Of a stretch of 64,000 nt of DNA, positions 18,709 to 27,335 are shown in pieces. Position 1 is the stretch's first letter. Each line of letters starts with the position of its first letter. The notes beneath the pieces are model-generated. The model saw only the letters and a list, made by a program, of their open reading frames with translations. It made no database searches and was not told where the DNA came from. The DNA comes from Achromobacter xylosoxidans (lineage in GTDB: Bacteria > Pseudomonadota > Gammaproteobacteria > Burkholderiales > Burkholderiaceae_B), in assembly GCF_014490035.1 (NCBI RefSeq), contig NZ_CP061008.1, positions 124,001 through 188,000 of the forward strand, given 5' to 3'. Made by a program: the position numbers and the translations under genes.

Positions 18709-20316
18709 TTACGGCAGGACGACGTCGCGCAGGTCGAGCACGTCGTCGGCGCGCTGAATGACCTTGATGTTGTCCTTCACGCCCCAGGACATGGGCTGCT
18801 GGTGCAGCGGCAGGTAGCCATAGTCGTTGCGCACGATCTCGAAGGCTTCCTTGATCATGGCGTTGCGCTTGGCCTGGTCGGTTTCGACGCCGATCTTGTC
18901 GGTGAGTTCGTCGACCTTCTTGTTGCAATAGCCGCCCAGGTTGAACTGGCCCGCCGCGGTCTTGGCATTGCGGCACGAGGTCAGGTTCAGCAGCGTGTTG
19001 TGCGCGTCGGTGGAGCTGGGCGTCCAGCCCAGCATGTACATGCTGGTCTGGTTGCCGGCCTGCAGCAGGATCTTGCCGAAGTACTTCGACTTGGTCTGCG
19101 CCAGCAGGTTGATCTTGATGCCCACGCGCGCCAGCATGCCGGCGACGGCCTGGCAGACCTTTTCGTCGTTGACGTAGCGGTCGTTCGGGCAGTCCATGGT
19201 GACCGTGAAGCCCTTGGGATAGCCGGCCTCGGCCAGCAGCTTCTTGGCGCGTTCGGGATCCGGCTTGTACGGCGCGCCGAAGGAATCGTCATAGCCGTTG
19301 ATGGCGGTGGCGATGAGCGAGCCCAGCGGCTTGGCCGCGCCGCGCATGATCTTCTCGTTGATGGCCTTGGTGTCCACGGCCAGCACCACGGCTTCGCGTA
19401 CCTTCGGATCCTTGAAGGGGTTCTTGCCCTTCACGTCCGAGAACAGCAGCTCGTCGCGGTCCTGGTCCATGCCGATGAAGATGGCGCGCGCTTCGGGCGC
19501 GGTCAGCGGCTTGACGCCCTTGGCGTCTTCAAGCCGTTTCCAGTCCTGCACGGGCACCGGCTGCACCAGGTCCATTTCGCCGGAGATCAGCGCGGCCACG
19601 CGCGTCGCTTCCTGCGTGATGGGCTGGAAGATGACCTCGTCGACGTTGGTCTTGATGTTCTTGTTCCAGTAGCCGTCGTAGCGCTTGAGCACGGTCTTCA
19701 CGTCGGGCTGGCGCGAGGCCAGCATGAAGGGGCCGGTGCCGTTGGCGTTGAGGTTGGCGTAGTTGCCCTGGTTGTCGCCCTTGACGTTGGTGGCTTCGGT
19801 GGTCTTGTTCTTTTCCGACCACGACTTGCTCATGATGTACAGGAACACCCATTCGCGCGGCAGGATCGGGTTGGGCGTGGGCGTGGTGACTTCGATGGTG
19901 TAGTCATCCACCTTCTTGATGTCGGAGGCCTTGGCGCCGTAGCCCTTCATGTCGGAACCCGGGGTCAGGCTGCGCTTCCAGGAGAAGATGACGTCGTCCG
20001 CCGTGAACGGTGAACCGTCATGGAATTTCACGCCCTTGCGCAGCTTGAACACCCACTTCGTGGGTTCGGGGTTTTCCCAGCTTTCCGCCAGCAGCGGAGT
20101 CAGTTTCAGATTGCCGTCGTAGCCGGCAAGCGTTTCGTAGATGTTGCCCTGGAAGCCCAGCGTGAACGTTTCGTTCAAGGCCATCGGATCCATGGACGTC
20201 GCATCGCCTTGGTAGGACCAGTGAAAGGTCTTGGCGGCCGCGCCGGCGCTGAATGCCAGCGATGCGGCGATGGCAGCGGCGAGCGCAGCTTGCTTCAGGT
20301 GGGGAAAAGTACGCAT
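18709..20316 (-). CDS. peptide ABC transporter solute-binding protein
   Basis: Periplasmic binding protein of the DppA/OppA family (SBP_bac_5), about 535 residues as usual. A signal peptide (FPHLKQAALAAAIAASLAFS, cleavage after AGAAA) is followed by the family's opening FHWSYQGDATSMDPM and the YETLAGY stretch. It captures peptides and delivers them to the permeases encoded downstream. Two ATGs are possible, 20325 and 20316; GGAG is one base from the first and about 11 from the second, so the second is chosen. Expression is probably controlled through the long structured leader upstream. Confidence 0.93.
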   Translation of the reverse strand: MRTFPHLKQAALAAAIAASLAFSAGAAAKTFHWSYQGDATSMDPMALNETFTLGFQGNIYETLAGYDGNLKLTPLLAESWENPEPTKWVFKLRKGVKFHDGSPFTADDVIFSWKRSLTPGSDMKGYGAKASDIKKVDDYTIEVTTPTPNPILPREWVFLYIMSKSWSEKNKTTEATNVKGDNQGNYANLNANGTGPFMLASRQPDVKTVLKRYDGYWNKNIKTNVDEVIFQPITQEATRVAALISGEMDLVQPVPVQDWKRLEDAKGVKPLTAPEARAIFIGMDQDRDELLFSDVKGKNPFKDPKVREAVVLAVDTKAINEKIMRGAAKPLGSLIATAINGYDDSFGAPYKPDPERAKKLLAEAGYPKGFTVTMDCPNDRYVNDEKVCQAVAGMLARVGIKINLLAQTKSKYFGKILLQAGNQTSMYMLGWTPSSTDAHNTLLNLTSCRNAKTAAGQFNLGGYCNKKVDELTDKIGVETDQAKRNAMIKEAFEIVRNDYGYLPLHQQPMSWGVKDNIKVIQRADDVLDLRDVVLP

Positions 20317-20411
20317 AGCCCTCATGCTCCGTGTGGTGCGCGGATAGCGCGACAGAAGTGACAGGGCCCCGGCCCCATGGGGATCCGGGGCATGGCGTTG
20401 CTGCTTACGAC

Positions 20412-20521
20412 GAAAAACGGATTGGGGTCTGGCGGGACGCAGCGCGAGCTGCGTGCGCGCCGGTGATGGCGCTGCCGGGTATCACTGCGTAGGACTTCGA
20501 CTTCACGATAGACCCAACCCC
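20412..20521 (-). promoter_or_regulatory. structured 5' leader of the peptide-transporter operon, possible attenuator
   Basis: In the RNA (minus strand) GGGTTGGGTCT pairs with AGACCCCAATCC (20430-20419) over 11 bp with one bulged C and one G-U pair. This helix encloses about 80 bases holding at least two more stems: ACGCAGC/GCTGCGT (20454-20448 with 20443-20437) and GTGAT/ATCAC. Immediately after the closing helix comes GTTTTTCG. A helix followed by U5 looks like an intrinsic terminator, so the element may attenuate the operon or act as a ligand- or sRNA-responsive leader. I do not recognise a known riboswitch class. Confidence 0.5.
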
Positions 20522-20568
20522 TTGTGATTATCATGACGGGGACGGACCCGCATCGATGTAGGACGAAT

Positions 20569-20596
20569 CTTATAGACGCATTCGTTTAAGCGTCAA
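20569..20596 (-). promoter_or_regulatory. promoter of the peptide-transporter operon
   Basis: TTGACG (20596-20591), a 16-base spacer and TATAAG (20574-20569) on the minus strand. Transcription would begin near 20562, giving a leader of about 245 bases. The rest of 20326-20672 outside promoter and leader shows nothing else. Confidence 0.7.
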
Positions 20597-20672
20597 TCGG
20601 TTTGGATTGGGGTTAGTACTTGCTTGCCGGCGGCGTGGAATGGTGCGTTCGGCAAGGCTGGCGGCTGTGGGC

Positions 20673-22061
20673 TCAGGCGCCGGGCGGCGGCGCGTCGGCA
20701 AGGGTTTTCGCCAATTCGCGCACCACGCGCTTGCGGCGGTCGCTGTCTTCGTAGTGCTCGCCCAGGGCCGACCATTCGGGTCGGCTGCGGGCCTCTTTCA
20801 GCGCTTCGGGCAAGGGCCCTTTGCGCCAGGCTTCGTCCTCCGGATGGTCTAGTCTCAATGGCTCGCGCGCGGCATGGCCGCGGCGCTCCAGCGCTTCGAT
20901 CAGTTGTCGCTGCCGCAGGGCCAAAAGACGCAGCACCGCGTCGTCGACGCTGATCTCGCGCCAGCCGCGCAGCTTGCCCGCCACGCGCTTGCCCAGCTTC
21001 TCGACGCCTTGCCACAGGCCGCCGGCGGCGGCGCCGATCAGCATGCCGGTGCCCAGGCTCAAGCCCGCGCTGAACAGATCCACCGCCGCGCCGGCCATGG
21101 CGCCCGCGGCGGCGCCCATGCCCACCTGCACGCCCATGTCCTTCAAGGCCTGGGGATGGAACAGGTCCATGCCCCAGCGTTCGCCTTGCAAGGGCAGCGC
21201 ATCATCGGTGAAGTCGGCCGCGCGGAAGTTGTAGAGCGCCAGCAGGGCGTTGACGCAGGTCTGCTCGCGCTGGCGCACCTGATCGCGCAGCTTGCCCGAG
21301 GCGGCCGCGAGCGCTGCCTCGTCGCTGGCGCTGGAGACATGCAAGGCCGCTACGTCGATCAGCAGGTCGGCCAGCAGTTCGTAGGCGGCGCCGCGGCGCG
21401 CGCGGCGCTGCTCGGCCAGGTTGGCGGACAGCCGGGCCAGTGCCGCAGCGTGGCGGTCCAGCAGCACGCCGAGCTTGGCGTAGAGCTGCTGTTCGCCATC
21501 CAGCGGCGGCGCGACGGTGTCGAATTCCACGACCGCGTGCAGGCCCAGCCGGGCCATGGCGGCGCGCCATTCGTCGGCGCGATGCGCGGGCGCGTTGACG
21601 AAGTTCAGCACCGGCAGCAGAGGACGGCCGCAAGCGGCCAGGATGGCGAGTTCGTCGCGGTGCTTGCCCAGCACCGGATCGCGCGCGTCGATGACGTACA
21701 GCGCGGCGTCGCAGTCCAGCATCTTGGCCAGTACGCGGGCTTCCTGCTCGTAGCGGCCATGCGCCTCGGGCGTGTCGAGGAAGCGGCGGATGCGCGCCGG
21801 CCCGTCCAGGCGTTCTTGCGGGCCGTCGAGTGTTTCCAGGTATTCCAACAGCGAGATGCTGTCTTCCATGCCCGGCGTGTCGAACCATTCCAATACGGCG
21901 CGCCCTTCCAGCCGCAGGCGCGCGCCTTCGACGTGGCGCGTGGTGCCGGGGCTGTCGGCGACTTCGCCGAAGGTGGTGTCGCGCGTCAGCGTGCGCAGCA
22001 GCGAGGTCTTGCCGGTGTTGGTATGGCCGACCAGCGCGATCTTGATGAGATCCTCAGCCAT
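20673..22061 (-). CDS. GTPase with DUF3482 domain
   Basis: A 462-residue protein. The N-terminal G domain has the P-loop GHTNTGKT (residues 12-19), a switch region with DSPGTTRHVEG and DTPGMED (residue 61 on). The usual NKxD base-recognition motif is not evident; LPVLNFVNAP stands at its place. The C-terminal half is helical with a Gly/Ala-rich hydrophobic stretch (about residues 300-345) that could insert in or lie on a membrane. This layout fits the GTPase/DUF3482 family, of unknown function. The start chosen overlaps the stop of the upstream DUF2868 gene by 8 bases, so the two are translationally coupled. An ATG seven codons earlier is possible. Confidence 0.85.
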   Translation of the reverse strand: MAEDLIKIALVGHTNTGKTSLLRTLTRDTTFGEVADSPGTTRHVEGARLRLEGRAVLEWFDTPGMEDSISLLEYLETLDGPQERLDGPARIRRFLDTPEAHGRYEQEARVLAKMLDCDAALYVIDARDPVLGKHRDELAILAACGRPLLPVLNFVNAPAHRADEWRAAMARLGLHAVVEFDTVAPPLDGEQQLYAKLGVLLDRHAAALARLSANLAEQRRARRGAAYELLADLLIDVAALHVSSASDEAALAAASGKLRDQVRQREQTCVNALLALYNFRAADFTDDALPLQGERWGMDLFHPQALKDMGVQVGMGAAAGAMAGAAVDLFSAGLSLGTGMLIGAAAGGLWQGVEKLGKRVAGKLRGWREISVDDAVLRLLALRQRQLIEALERRGHAAREPLRLDHPEDEAWRKGPLPEALKEARSRPEWSALGEHYEDSDRRKRVVRELAKTLADAPPPGA

Positions 22062-23541
22062 GGCCGGACTCCAGCCACGCAAGCGGAGCCAGGGGCGCTT
22101 GCAGCACGGCGTCGGCGGGCAGGCCCAGCGCCAGCAGGCGTTCGCGCCATAGAGAGGCGCGGGTGGCGGGAGCTTCGGCGTCCGCGCGCGGCGTGACCAG
22201 CCATACGCGCGTCTGTTCCGCGTGCGCGGCCAGTTCGGCGATCAGCGACAGCGTGCCTCGGTCCGGCGTCTGGCGCGCATCGCAGGCGATCAGCATGCGC
22301 GTGGCGGCCTGGCCGGCGAGCGCGTCCAGCACGCGGTTGCGCTCTTCGCGGGTATCCAGGTTGCCGGCCTGCTGGACGCCCGCGGGCATGTCGGCGGGCG
22401 GCCAGGCCAGGTCCGGCGGCAGCTCCAGTCCCAGCAGCACGGGCTGGCCGCCCAGGCCCGCGAGCGGCGGCGCGCCGACGCGCGGCTCGTGCAGGGGATC
22501 GACGGGGCGGTCTATGCCGGTGGACAGGGCGGGCGGCTCCAGGCGGTCGCGCAGGGCGGAGAAGCCGGGCAGTGAGGGATCGATGCGCAGGCGGCGCAAG
22601 GTGCGTAGCGATCCCGCCACGCACAGCACGCCGGCCAGCAGGCGGGGCAGGATGCCGTAGACCACCAGCACGCCGATCAGCCAGAGCGACCACTGCGCCT
22701 GCGCCTCGGCGGGCAAGGCCTGTGCGCCATCGCTGGCGCGGATCATGGCCGCATCCGGCATGGGAAAGCCCAGCTGGGCTGGCAGCCAGCCGATCGCCTG
22801 CGTCAGGCTCACGAAGGTGTCGGGTGCCAGCAAGGTGGTGGCCCAGATGAAGCGGTAGCTGGCGGTGGACAACACGGCCAGCAGCACCGCCAGCGCTGCG
22901 CACAGAGCCGTCAGCCACAGCAGGTGGCTGACGCTGCCGAAGAGCCAGCGCAAGGCGCCCGCGCGGGCCAGCAGGTTGAGGAAAGCCTGGGGCACCAGCG
23001 CGCTGTCGGGGCCGCGGGCCAGCTTGCGCGTGGCCCAGAGCCAGAGACGTCCCAGTCCCGTGACAGAGGACGCCCGCAGCAGGAAGCTGGCCAGCCACAG
23101 CAGGAAGGTGAGCGCATGCAGGCCCAGCAAGGCGCCCAGCGCCCACAGCACGTTGACCGGCCGGGAGCCGTCTCCCAGCGCGCCCAGCGCGGCGCCGGCC
23201 CCGGACATCGCGGCCAGCAGGAACAACGCGGCCAACATGGCGAGCGCGCTACGGCGCCATTTGTCGACCAGGGGAATGAGATTCTCGCGCTGCGCCAGCA
23301 ACGCGGCGCGGGCGAGGATGCGCGTGGGCAGATCGGCGTCCTGCTGCCGTACGCGGCGCACCGCGGCAGCGTCTTCCAAGGGCCCCCAATGCGCTTCGCG
23401 CAGGCGTATCAGCTCCGCCAGCCAGTGCGCGCGCACGGGGCCGGCGCCAAGGGGGTCAGGCGTGGAGGTGGAATCGCGAGAGGTCGTAGACGGCATCGCG
23501 TCGGGCGGCGGTACGGTCAGGCCCTGGGGGCGGTGGACCAT
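22054..23541 (-). CDS. DUF2868 membrane protein
   Basis: A 495-residue inner-membrane protein. A charged N-terminal part (about 85 residues) precedes hydrophobic pairs around residues 95-120 and 130-160, and more helices around 205-240 and 285-310. The C-terminal 170 residues are soluble. This matches DUF2868, which is typically encoded next to the DUF3482 GTPase, as here. The two probably act together at the membrane; the process is unknown. No clear ribosome binding site is visible, and an internal ATG at 23496 is an alternative start. Confidence 0.82.
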   Translation of the reverse strand: MVHRPQGLTVPPPDAMPSTTSRDSTSTPDPLGAGPVRAHWLAELIRLREAHWGPLEDAAAVRRVRQQDADLPTRILARAALLAQRENLIPLVDKWRRSALAMLAALFLLAAMSGAGAALGALGDGSRPVNVLWALGALLGLHALTFLLWLASFLLRASSVTGLGRLWLWATRKLARGPDSALVPQAFLNLLARAGALRWLFGSVSHLLWLTALCAALAVLLAVLSTASYRFIWATTLLAPDTFVSLTQAIGWLPAQLGFPMPDAAMIRASDGAQALPAEAQAQWSLWLIGVLVVYGILPRLLAGVLCVAGSLRTLRRLRIDPSLPGFSALRDRLEPPALSTGIDRPVDPLHEPRVGAPPLAGLGGQPVLLGLELPPDLAWPPADMPAGVQQAGNLDTREERNRVLDALAGQAATRMLIACDARQTPDRGTLSLIAELAAHAEQTRVWLVTPRADAEAPATRASLWRERLLALGLPADAVLQAPLAPLAWLESGHG

Positions 23542-23585
23542 TGTAGACCGGGCGGGACGGGAAACGGGGCCGCAGCCCCCACGCG

Positions 23586-24476
23586 TCAGTGGCTGGCGCG
23601 GGCGCTGCGGTACTGTCCGGGCGTGACGCCGACGGTGTCGCGGAAGACCCGCGCCAGATGGCTGGCGTTGCCGAAGCCGCAGGCCTGGGCAATGCCGGCC
23701 AGGTCGCCCTTGCCGGCCGCCAGCAGCTTGCGTGCATGCGCCAGCCGCCGCGCCCGCACCCAGGCGTGCGGCGGCTCGCCGAAAGAGGTGTGGAACATGC
23801 GGGCGAAGTGGTAGGTGGAGAGCGCCGCCACGCCCGCGAGTTCGTCCAGCGTCAGCGGCTCGGCCAGGTGCGCGTCCACGTAGTCCATGATGCGCCGGCG
23901 CACGACGGGCGCGAGGCCGCCGCGCAGCGTTGCCGCGGGCCTGCGCGCCACACCCTGGTTCAGCAGATGGTGCAGGACTGTTTCGGCGGCGCTGCTGGCG
24001 GCCAGCCGGTCAGCTGTCTGGTTCCAGTCGGTTTCCAGCAGCTGCCGGCAGACGTCGATCAGCGAGTCGTCGTGGATGTAGGTGCGGTCGCGCAGTTCCA
24101 GTGTGCGGGGCTCGCAGTCCAGCCGCATGACGGCTTCGCGGGCCAGGCGTTCCGGCGCGATGTACAGGTGCAGGAACTGCACGCTGTCGTTCATGCACCA
24201 GCGCGAATAGTGCTCCGAGGGCAGCACGCAGAACTTGCCGGCGCCGCCGTGCAGCCGGTCCGGGCCCAGGCGGAACGACTTGTCGCCGCCGCGCAGATAG
24301 AGCGACAGGGTGTGATGGCCCGGGTTGTCGTAGCCCATGGTTTCGTGGGCGCTGCGCGACCATTGCGAAATGGCGATGCCATCGCCCAGCGCGGCGGCGC
24401 GCCCCAGCGTTGCGGTGGAACCCGCCAGGGTGCGGAAGACGGAGAAATCGGCCGGGGCCGAGGCGACGGTAGCCAT
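23586..24476 (-). CDS. AraC-family transcriptional regulator
   Basis: A 296-residue regulator. The N-terminal part (about residues 1-185) is a ligand-sensing domain without a recognised family; the C-terminal 100 residues form the AraC DNA-binding domain with two helix-turn-helix motifs (LDELAGVAALSTYHFARMF and IAQACGFGNASHLARVFRD). It is divergent from a DMT exporter gene. The gap between them holds inverted and direct copies of TCTTGCGG, which are candidate binding sites. Confidence 0.9.
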   Translation of the reverse strand: MATVASAPADFSVFRTLAGSTATLGRAAALGDGIAISQWSRSAHETMGYDNPGHHTLSLYLRGGDKSFRLGPDRLHGGAGKFCVLPSEHYSRWCMNDSVQFLHLYIAPERLAREAVMRLDCEPRTLELRDRTYIHDDSLIDVCRQLLETDWNQTADRLAASSAAETVLHHLLNQGVARRPAATLRGGLAPVVRRRIMDYVDAHLAEPLTLDELAGVAALSTYHFARMFHTSFGEPPHAWVRARRLAHARKLLAAGKGDLAGIAQACGFGNASHLARVFRDTVGVTPGQYRSARASH

Positions 24477-24531
24477 ATGGGTGGAATGCTACTGCGATCC
24501 CGCGCGCGACGCGTGCGCGCGCGGAAGAAAA

Positions 24532-24600
24532 CCGCAAGAACCGGCAATTCTTGCGGGCCGGGGAGGCGCAAACTTGGTTTCCCGACGGTCTTGCGGACCG
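24532..24600. promoter_or_regulatory. TCTTGCGG repeats in the AraC/DMT gap
   Basis: CCGCAAGAA (24532-24540) and TTCTTGCGG (24548-24556) form a perfect 9-7-9 inverted repeat. TCTTGCGGGCCG (24549-24560) is repeated as TCTTGCGGACCG at 24589-24600, 40 bases further, close to four helical turns. AraC-family proteins bind pairs of direct repeats, so these are likely operators for the divergent regulator. Confidence 0.6.
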
Positions 24601-24631
24601 CCCTTCCGCGTCCCTGTTTCAGCATCGCATC

Positions 24632-25525
24632 GTGAACCTCTTCCTGTATTTTCTCACTGTCGTCATCTGGGGCACCACCTGGATCGCCATCAAGCTGCAG
24701 CTGGGCGTGGTGGCCATTCCCGTCTCCATCTTCTACCGGTTTGCGCTGGCGGGCCTGGTGCTGTTCGCGGCCCTGGCTCTGACCCGCAAGCTGCAGAAAA
24801 TGGACCGGCGCGGCCACTGGCTTTGCGTGGGCCAGGGGCTGTGCCTGTTCTGCCTGAACTTCCTGTGCTTCTACACGGCGACCCAATGGATTCCCAGCGG
24901 CCTGGTGTCGGTGGTGTTTTCGGCGGCGACGCTGTGGAACGCGCTGAATGCCCGCCTGTGGTTCGGCACCCGCGTCGCGCCGCGCGTGATGGTGGCCGGC
25001 GCGCTGGGCTTTTCCGGCCTGGTGCTGTTGTTCTGGCCCGAATTGGCGGGGCAGGAGGCCAGCCATGAAACCTTGCTGGGCCTGGGTTTTGCCCTGTTGG
25101 GCACGTTCTGCTTTTCGACGGGCAACATGCTGTCGTCGCTGCAGCAGCGCGCCGGCATCCGGCCCTTGACCGGCAATGCCTATAGCATGCTTTATGGCGC
25201 AGCCATCCTGCTGGCGGGGTGCCTGGCGGCGGGTCTGCCATTCGACTTCGATACCTCGCCTTCCTACGTCGGCGCCCTGCTCTATCTGGCGATTCCGGGC
25301 TCCGTGATCGGCTTCACCGCCTATCTGACGCTGGTGGGCCGCATGGGCCCGGCGCGGGCCGCCTACTGCACGGTGCTGTTCCCGGTTGTGGCCCTGAGCG
25401 TGTCCACCTTTGCCGAAGGGTATCAATGGACGGCGCCGGCCCTGCTGGGCCTGGCGCTGGTGATGCTGGGCAACCTGCTGGTCTTCACCAAGTGGACGCC
25501 CTTCGCGCGGGGCGCGGCGGCTTGA
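24632..25525 (+). CDS. EamA/DMT-family permease
   Basis: A 297-residue inner-membrane protein with about ten hydrophobic segments in two EamA halves. The N-terminus NLFLYFLTVVIWGTTWIAIK is a typical family start and is reached with a GTG codon at 24632; an ATG at 24551 would add 27 non-hydrophobic residues lying over the candidate operator. The second half contains RMGPARAAYCTVLFPVVALS. The substrate is unknown. Control by the divergent AraC regulator is likely. Confidence 0.87.
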   Translation: MNLFLYFLTVVIWGTTWIAIKLQLGVVAIPVSIFYRFALAGLVLFAALALTRKLQKMDRRGHWLCVGQGLCLFCLNFLCFYTATQWIPSGLVSVVFSAATLWNALNARLWFGTRVAPRVMVAGALGFSGLVLLFWPELAGQEASHETLLGLGFALLGTFCFSTGNMLSSLQQRAGIRPLTGNAYSMLYGAAILLAGCLAAGLPFDFDTSPSYVGALLYLAIPGSVIGFTAYLTLVGRMGPARAAYCTVLFPVVALSVSTFAEGYQWTAPALLGLALVMLGNLLVFTKWTPFARGAAA

Positions 25526-25550
25526 GCTTGGCCCAGGGCCGGGCAAAGCC

Positions 25551-26747
25551 CTAGCGGGTCAGCGCGCGCAGCCCTTCCAGCAGGCGATCGATTTCCGCGT
25601 CGTTGGTCAGATAGCTGACCGAGGCGCGCGCGATCTGGGTCAGGCCGCGCGCCTGCATGTCCAGCGGCGTGTAGGACACGCCGTTGCTGCCGATGGTGAT
25701 GCCCTGCGCGGCCATGGCGCGCTGCACGGATACCGCGTCCTGGCCGGCCAGGTCGAAGGACACCAGGCCCGAGCGTTCGCGGCCCTGGTCCAGCACCGTG
25801 ATGCCGGGGATGGCCGCCAGTTCGGTCCGCAGGGCCTGGGCCGTGGCGGCGATGCGCGCGCGGATGGCTGGCAGGCCGATGTCCAGGGCTTCCTGCAAGG
25901 CGTTGGCCAGGCCGCAGCGCAGCGCTAGCGAGGCCTCCGCCGATTCCAGGCGCGCGGCGTCCTGGCGCAGTACGGGTTCGCCATCGGCGCCCAGGGGCGC
26001 GGAATGGGTGTCGACGAAGGCGGGCGTGAGCTGGTCCAGGAAGTCGCGCCGCACATATAGCAGGCCGGTGCCGCGCGGGCCGCGCAATGCCTTGCGTCCC
26101 GCCCCGCTCAACACATCGCAGCCGATCTGCGCCACGTCCACGGGCAACTGGCCGACGGCTTGCGCCGCGTCCACGAAGTACGGGATGCCGTGACGGCGCG
26201 CCACGCTGCCGATGGCGGCGGCCGGATTGATCAGGCCGCCGTTGGCGGGCAGCCAGGTCAGCGCGATCAAGCGCACCCGCTCATCGAGCATGGCCTCCAG
26301 CTCCTGCGGATCGACGCAGCCGCTGTCGTCCGAGGGGATGGTTTCCAGCGTGGCGCCAGCACGCTGCGCCTTGAGCCGCATGGCGGCCAGGTTGCCGCCC
26401 CATTCGTGGCGGCCCACCAGGATGCGGTCGCCGGCGCGCCACGGCGCCATCGCCGCGAAGGCCGCGCCCCAGCCGGGCGAATTGCCGCCGGTCAGCGCGA
26501 TCTCGGCCGCGTCCGCGTTGAGCAGCCGGGCCGCCAGCGTGCGAGCCTGCTCGATCAGCTCCCGCGACCGCACACCCGCTTCCATAGGCCCTTGCGTGGC
26601 TTCGCGGTGCAGGTGGGCGTGGATGGCGTGCAGCGTGGCGGCCGAGGGCAGCGACGCGCCGGCGTGATTGAAATGGACGGTGGTGTGCGCGCCTGGGGTC
26701 TGGGCGCGCAACGCCTCCACGGCGCTGGGAGTCAAGGGGGCGGACAT
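25551..26747 (-). CDS. class V aminotransferase-fold PLP enzyme
   Basis: A 398-residue PLP enzyme of the cysteine desulfurase/isopenicillin-N-epimerase-like group. FNHAGASLPS opens the fold, YFVDAAQAVGQLPVDV carries the PLP-binding Asp, and SGAGRKALRGPRGTGLLY has the Schiff-base lysine. No desulfurase Cys loop is evident, so transamination, racemisation or a lyase reaction is more likely than sulfur transfer. It lies 17 bases downstream of a RidA gene; RidA proteins clear reactive enamines produced by PLP enzymes, which supports a shared pathway. Confidence 0.88.
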   Translation of the reverse strand: MSAPLTPSAVEALRAQTPGAHTTVHFNHAGASLPSAATLHAIHAHLHREATQGPMEAGVRSRELIEQARTLAARLLNADAAEIALTGGNSPGWGAAFAAMAPWRAGDRILVGRHEWGGNLAAMRLKAQRAGATLETIPSDDSGCVDPQELEAMLDERVRLIALTWLPANGGLINPAAAIGSVARRHGIPYFVDAAQAVGQLPVDVAQIGCDVLSGAGRKALRGPRGTGLLYVRRDFLDQLTPAFVDTHSAPLGADGEPVLRQDAARLESAEASLALRCGLANALQEALDIGLPAIRARIAATAQALRTELAAIPGITVLDQGRERSGLVSFDLAGQDAVSVQRAMAAQGITIGSNGVSYTPLDMQARGLTQIARASVSYLTNDAEIDRLLEGLRALTR

Positions 26748-26764
26748 GGCGGCTCCGGCGGGGA

Positions 26765-27238
26765 TCAGGCTTGCGTGAGCGCGATAACGGCTTCGATTTC
26801 CACCGCCACGCCCTGGGGCAGGGACGCCACGCCGACGGCGCTGCGCGCATGGCGGCCGGCGTCGCCGAACACTTCGACCATCAGGTCGGAGGCGCCGTTG
26901 GCGATGGCGCTCTGGCGGTTGAAATCCGGCGTGCTGGCCACGAACACGCCCAGGCGCACGACGCGCGCCACGCGGTCCAGCTTGTCGCCGGTGGCGGCGG
27001 CGATCTGCGACAGCAGGCCCAGCGCCGACAAGCGCGCCGCTGCCACGCCATCGGCGTCAGAAACCTGGTCGCCCAGGCGGCCCAGATAGGCGGCCTTGCC
27101 GTCCTTGCGGGAGATCTGGCCCGAGATATACAGCAGGTTGCCTTCCTGCACGAAGGGCACGTAGTTGGCGGCGGGAGCGGCGGCGGCTTCGAGGGTCAGG
27201 CCAAGTTCGGCCACGCGGCCGGAGATCGAGCGGGTCAT
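26765..27238 (-). CDS. RidA-family protein
   Basis: A 157-residue member of the YjgF/YER057c/UK114 family, which hydrolyses enamine/imine intermediates. Family features include NLLYISGQISRKDGK and the C-terminal VGVASLPQGVAVEIEAVIAL. It is about 25 residues longer than classic RidA, as in the related subfamily of about 150 residues. CAGGAGTCC before the ATG at 27238 is a good ribosome binding site. It sits between a LysR regulator and the class V PLP enzyme on the same strand. The Arg that binds the substrate carboxylate in true RidA is not at the usual place, so activity is uncertain. Confidence 0.88.
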   Translation of the reverse strand: MTRSISGRVAELGLTLEAAAAPAANYVPFVQEGNLLYISGQISRKDGKAAYLGRLGDQVSDADGVAAARLSALGLLSQIAAATGDKLDRVARVVRLGVFVASTPDFNRQSAIANGASDLMVEVFGDAGRHARSAVGVASLPQGVAVEIEAVIALTQA

Positions 27239-27335
27239 GAGGGACTCCTGAATAGGGAAACTAAGGGCAAGCCTCATGCTATCGGCCACTGCGGACCCTG
27301 ACCAATCAATTTTCGCGCAGTACACATGAGTAAAA

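Noticed and set aside
20322..20534. 70-codon frame in the leader of the peptide-transporter operon
   Set aside because: No ribosome binding site, odd composition, and it runs through the structured RNA and over the binding-protein start.
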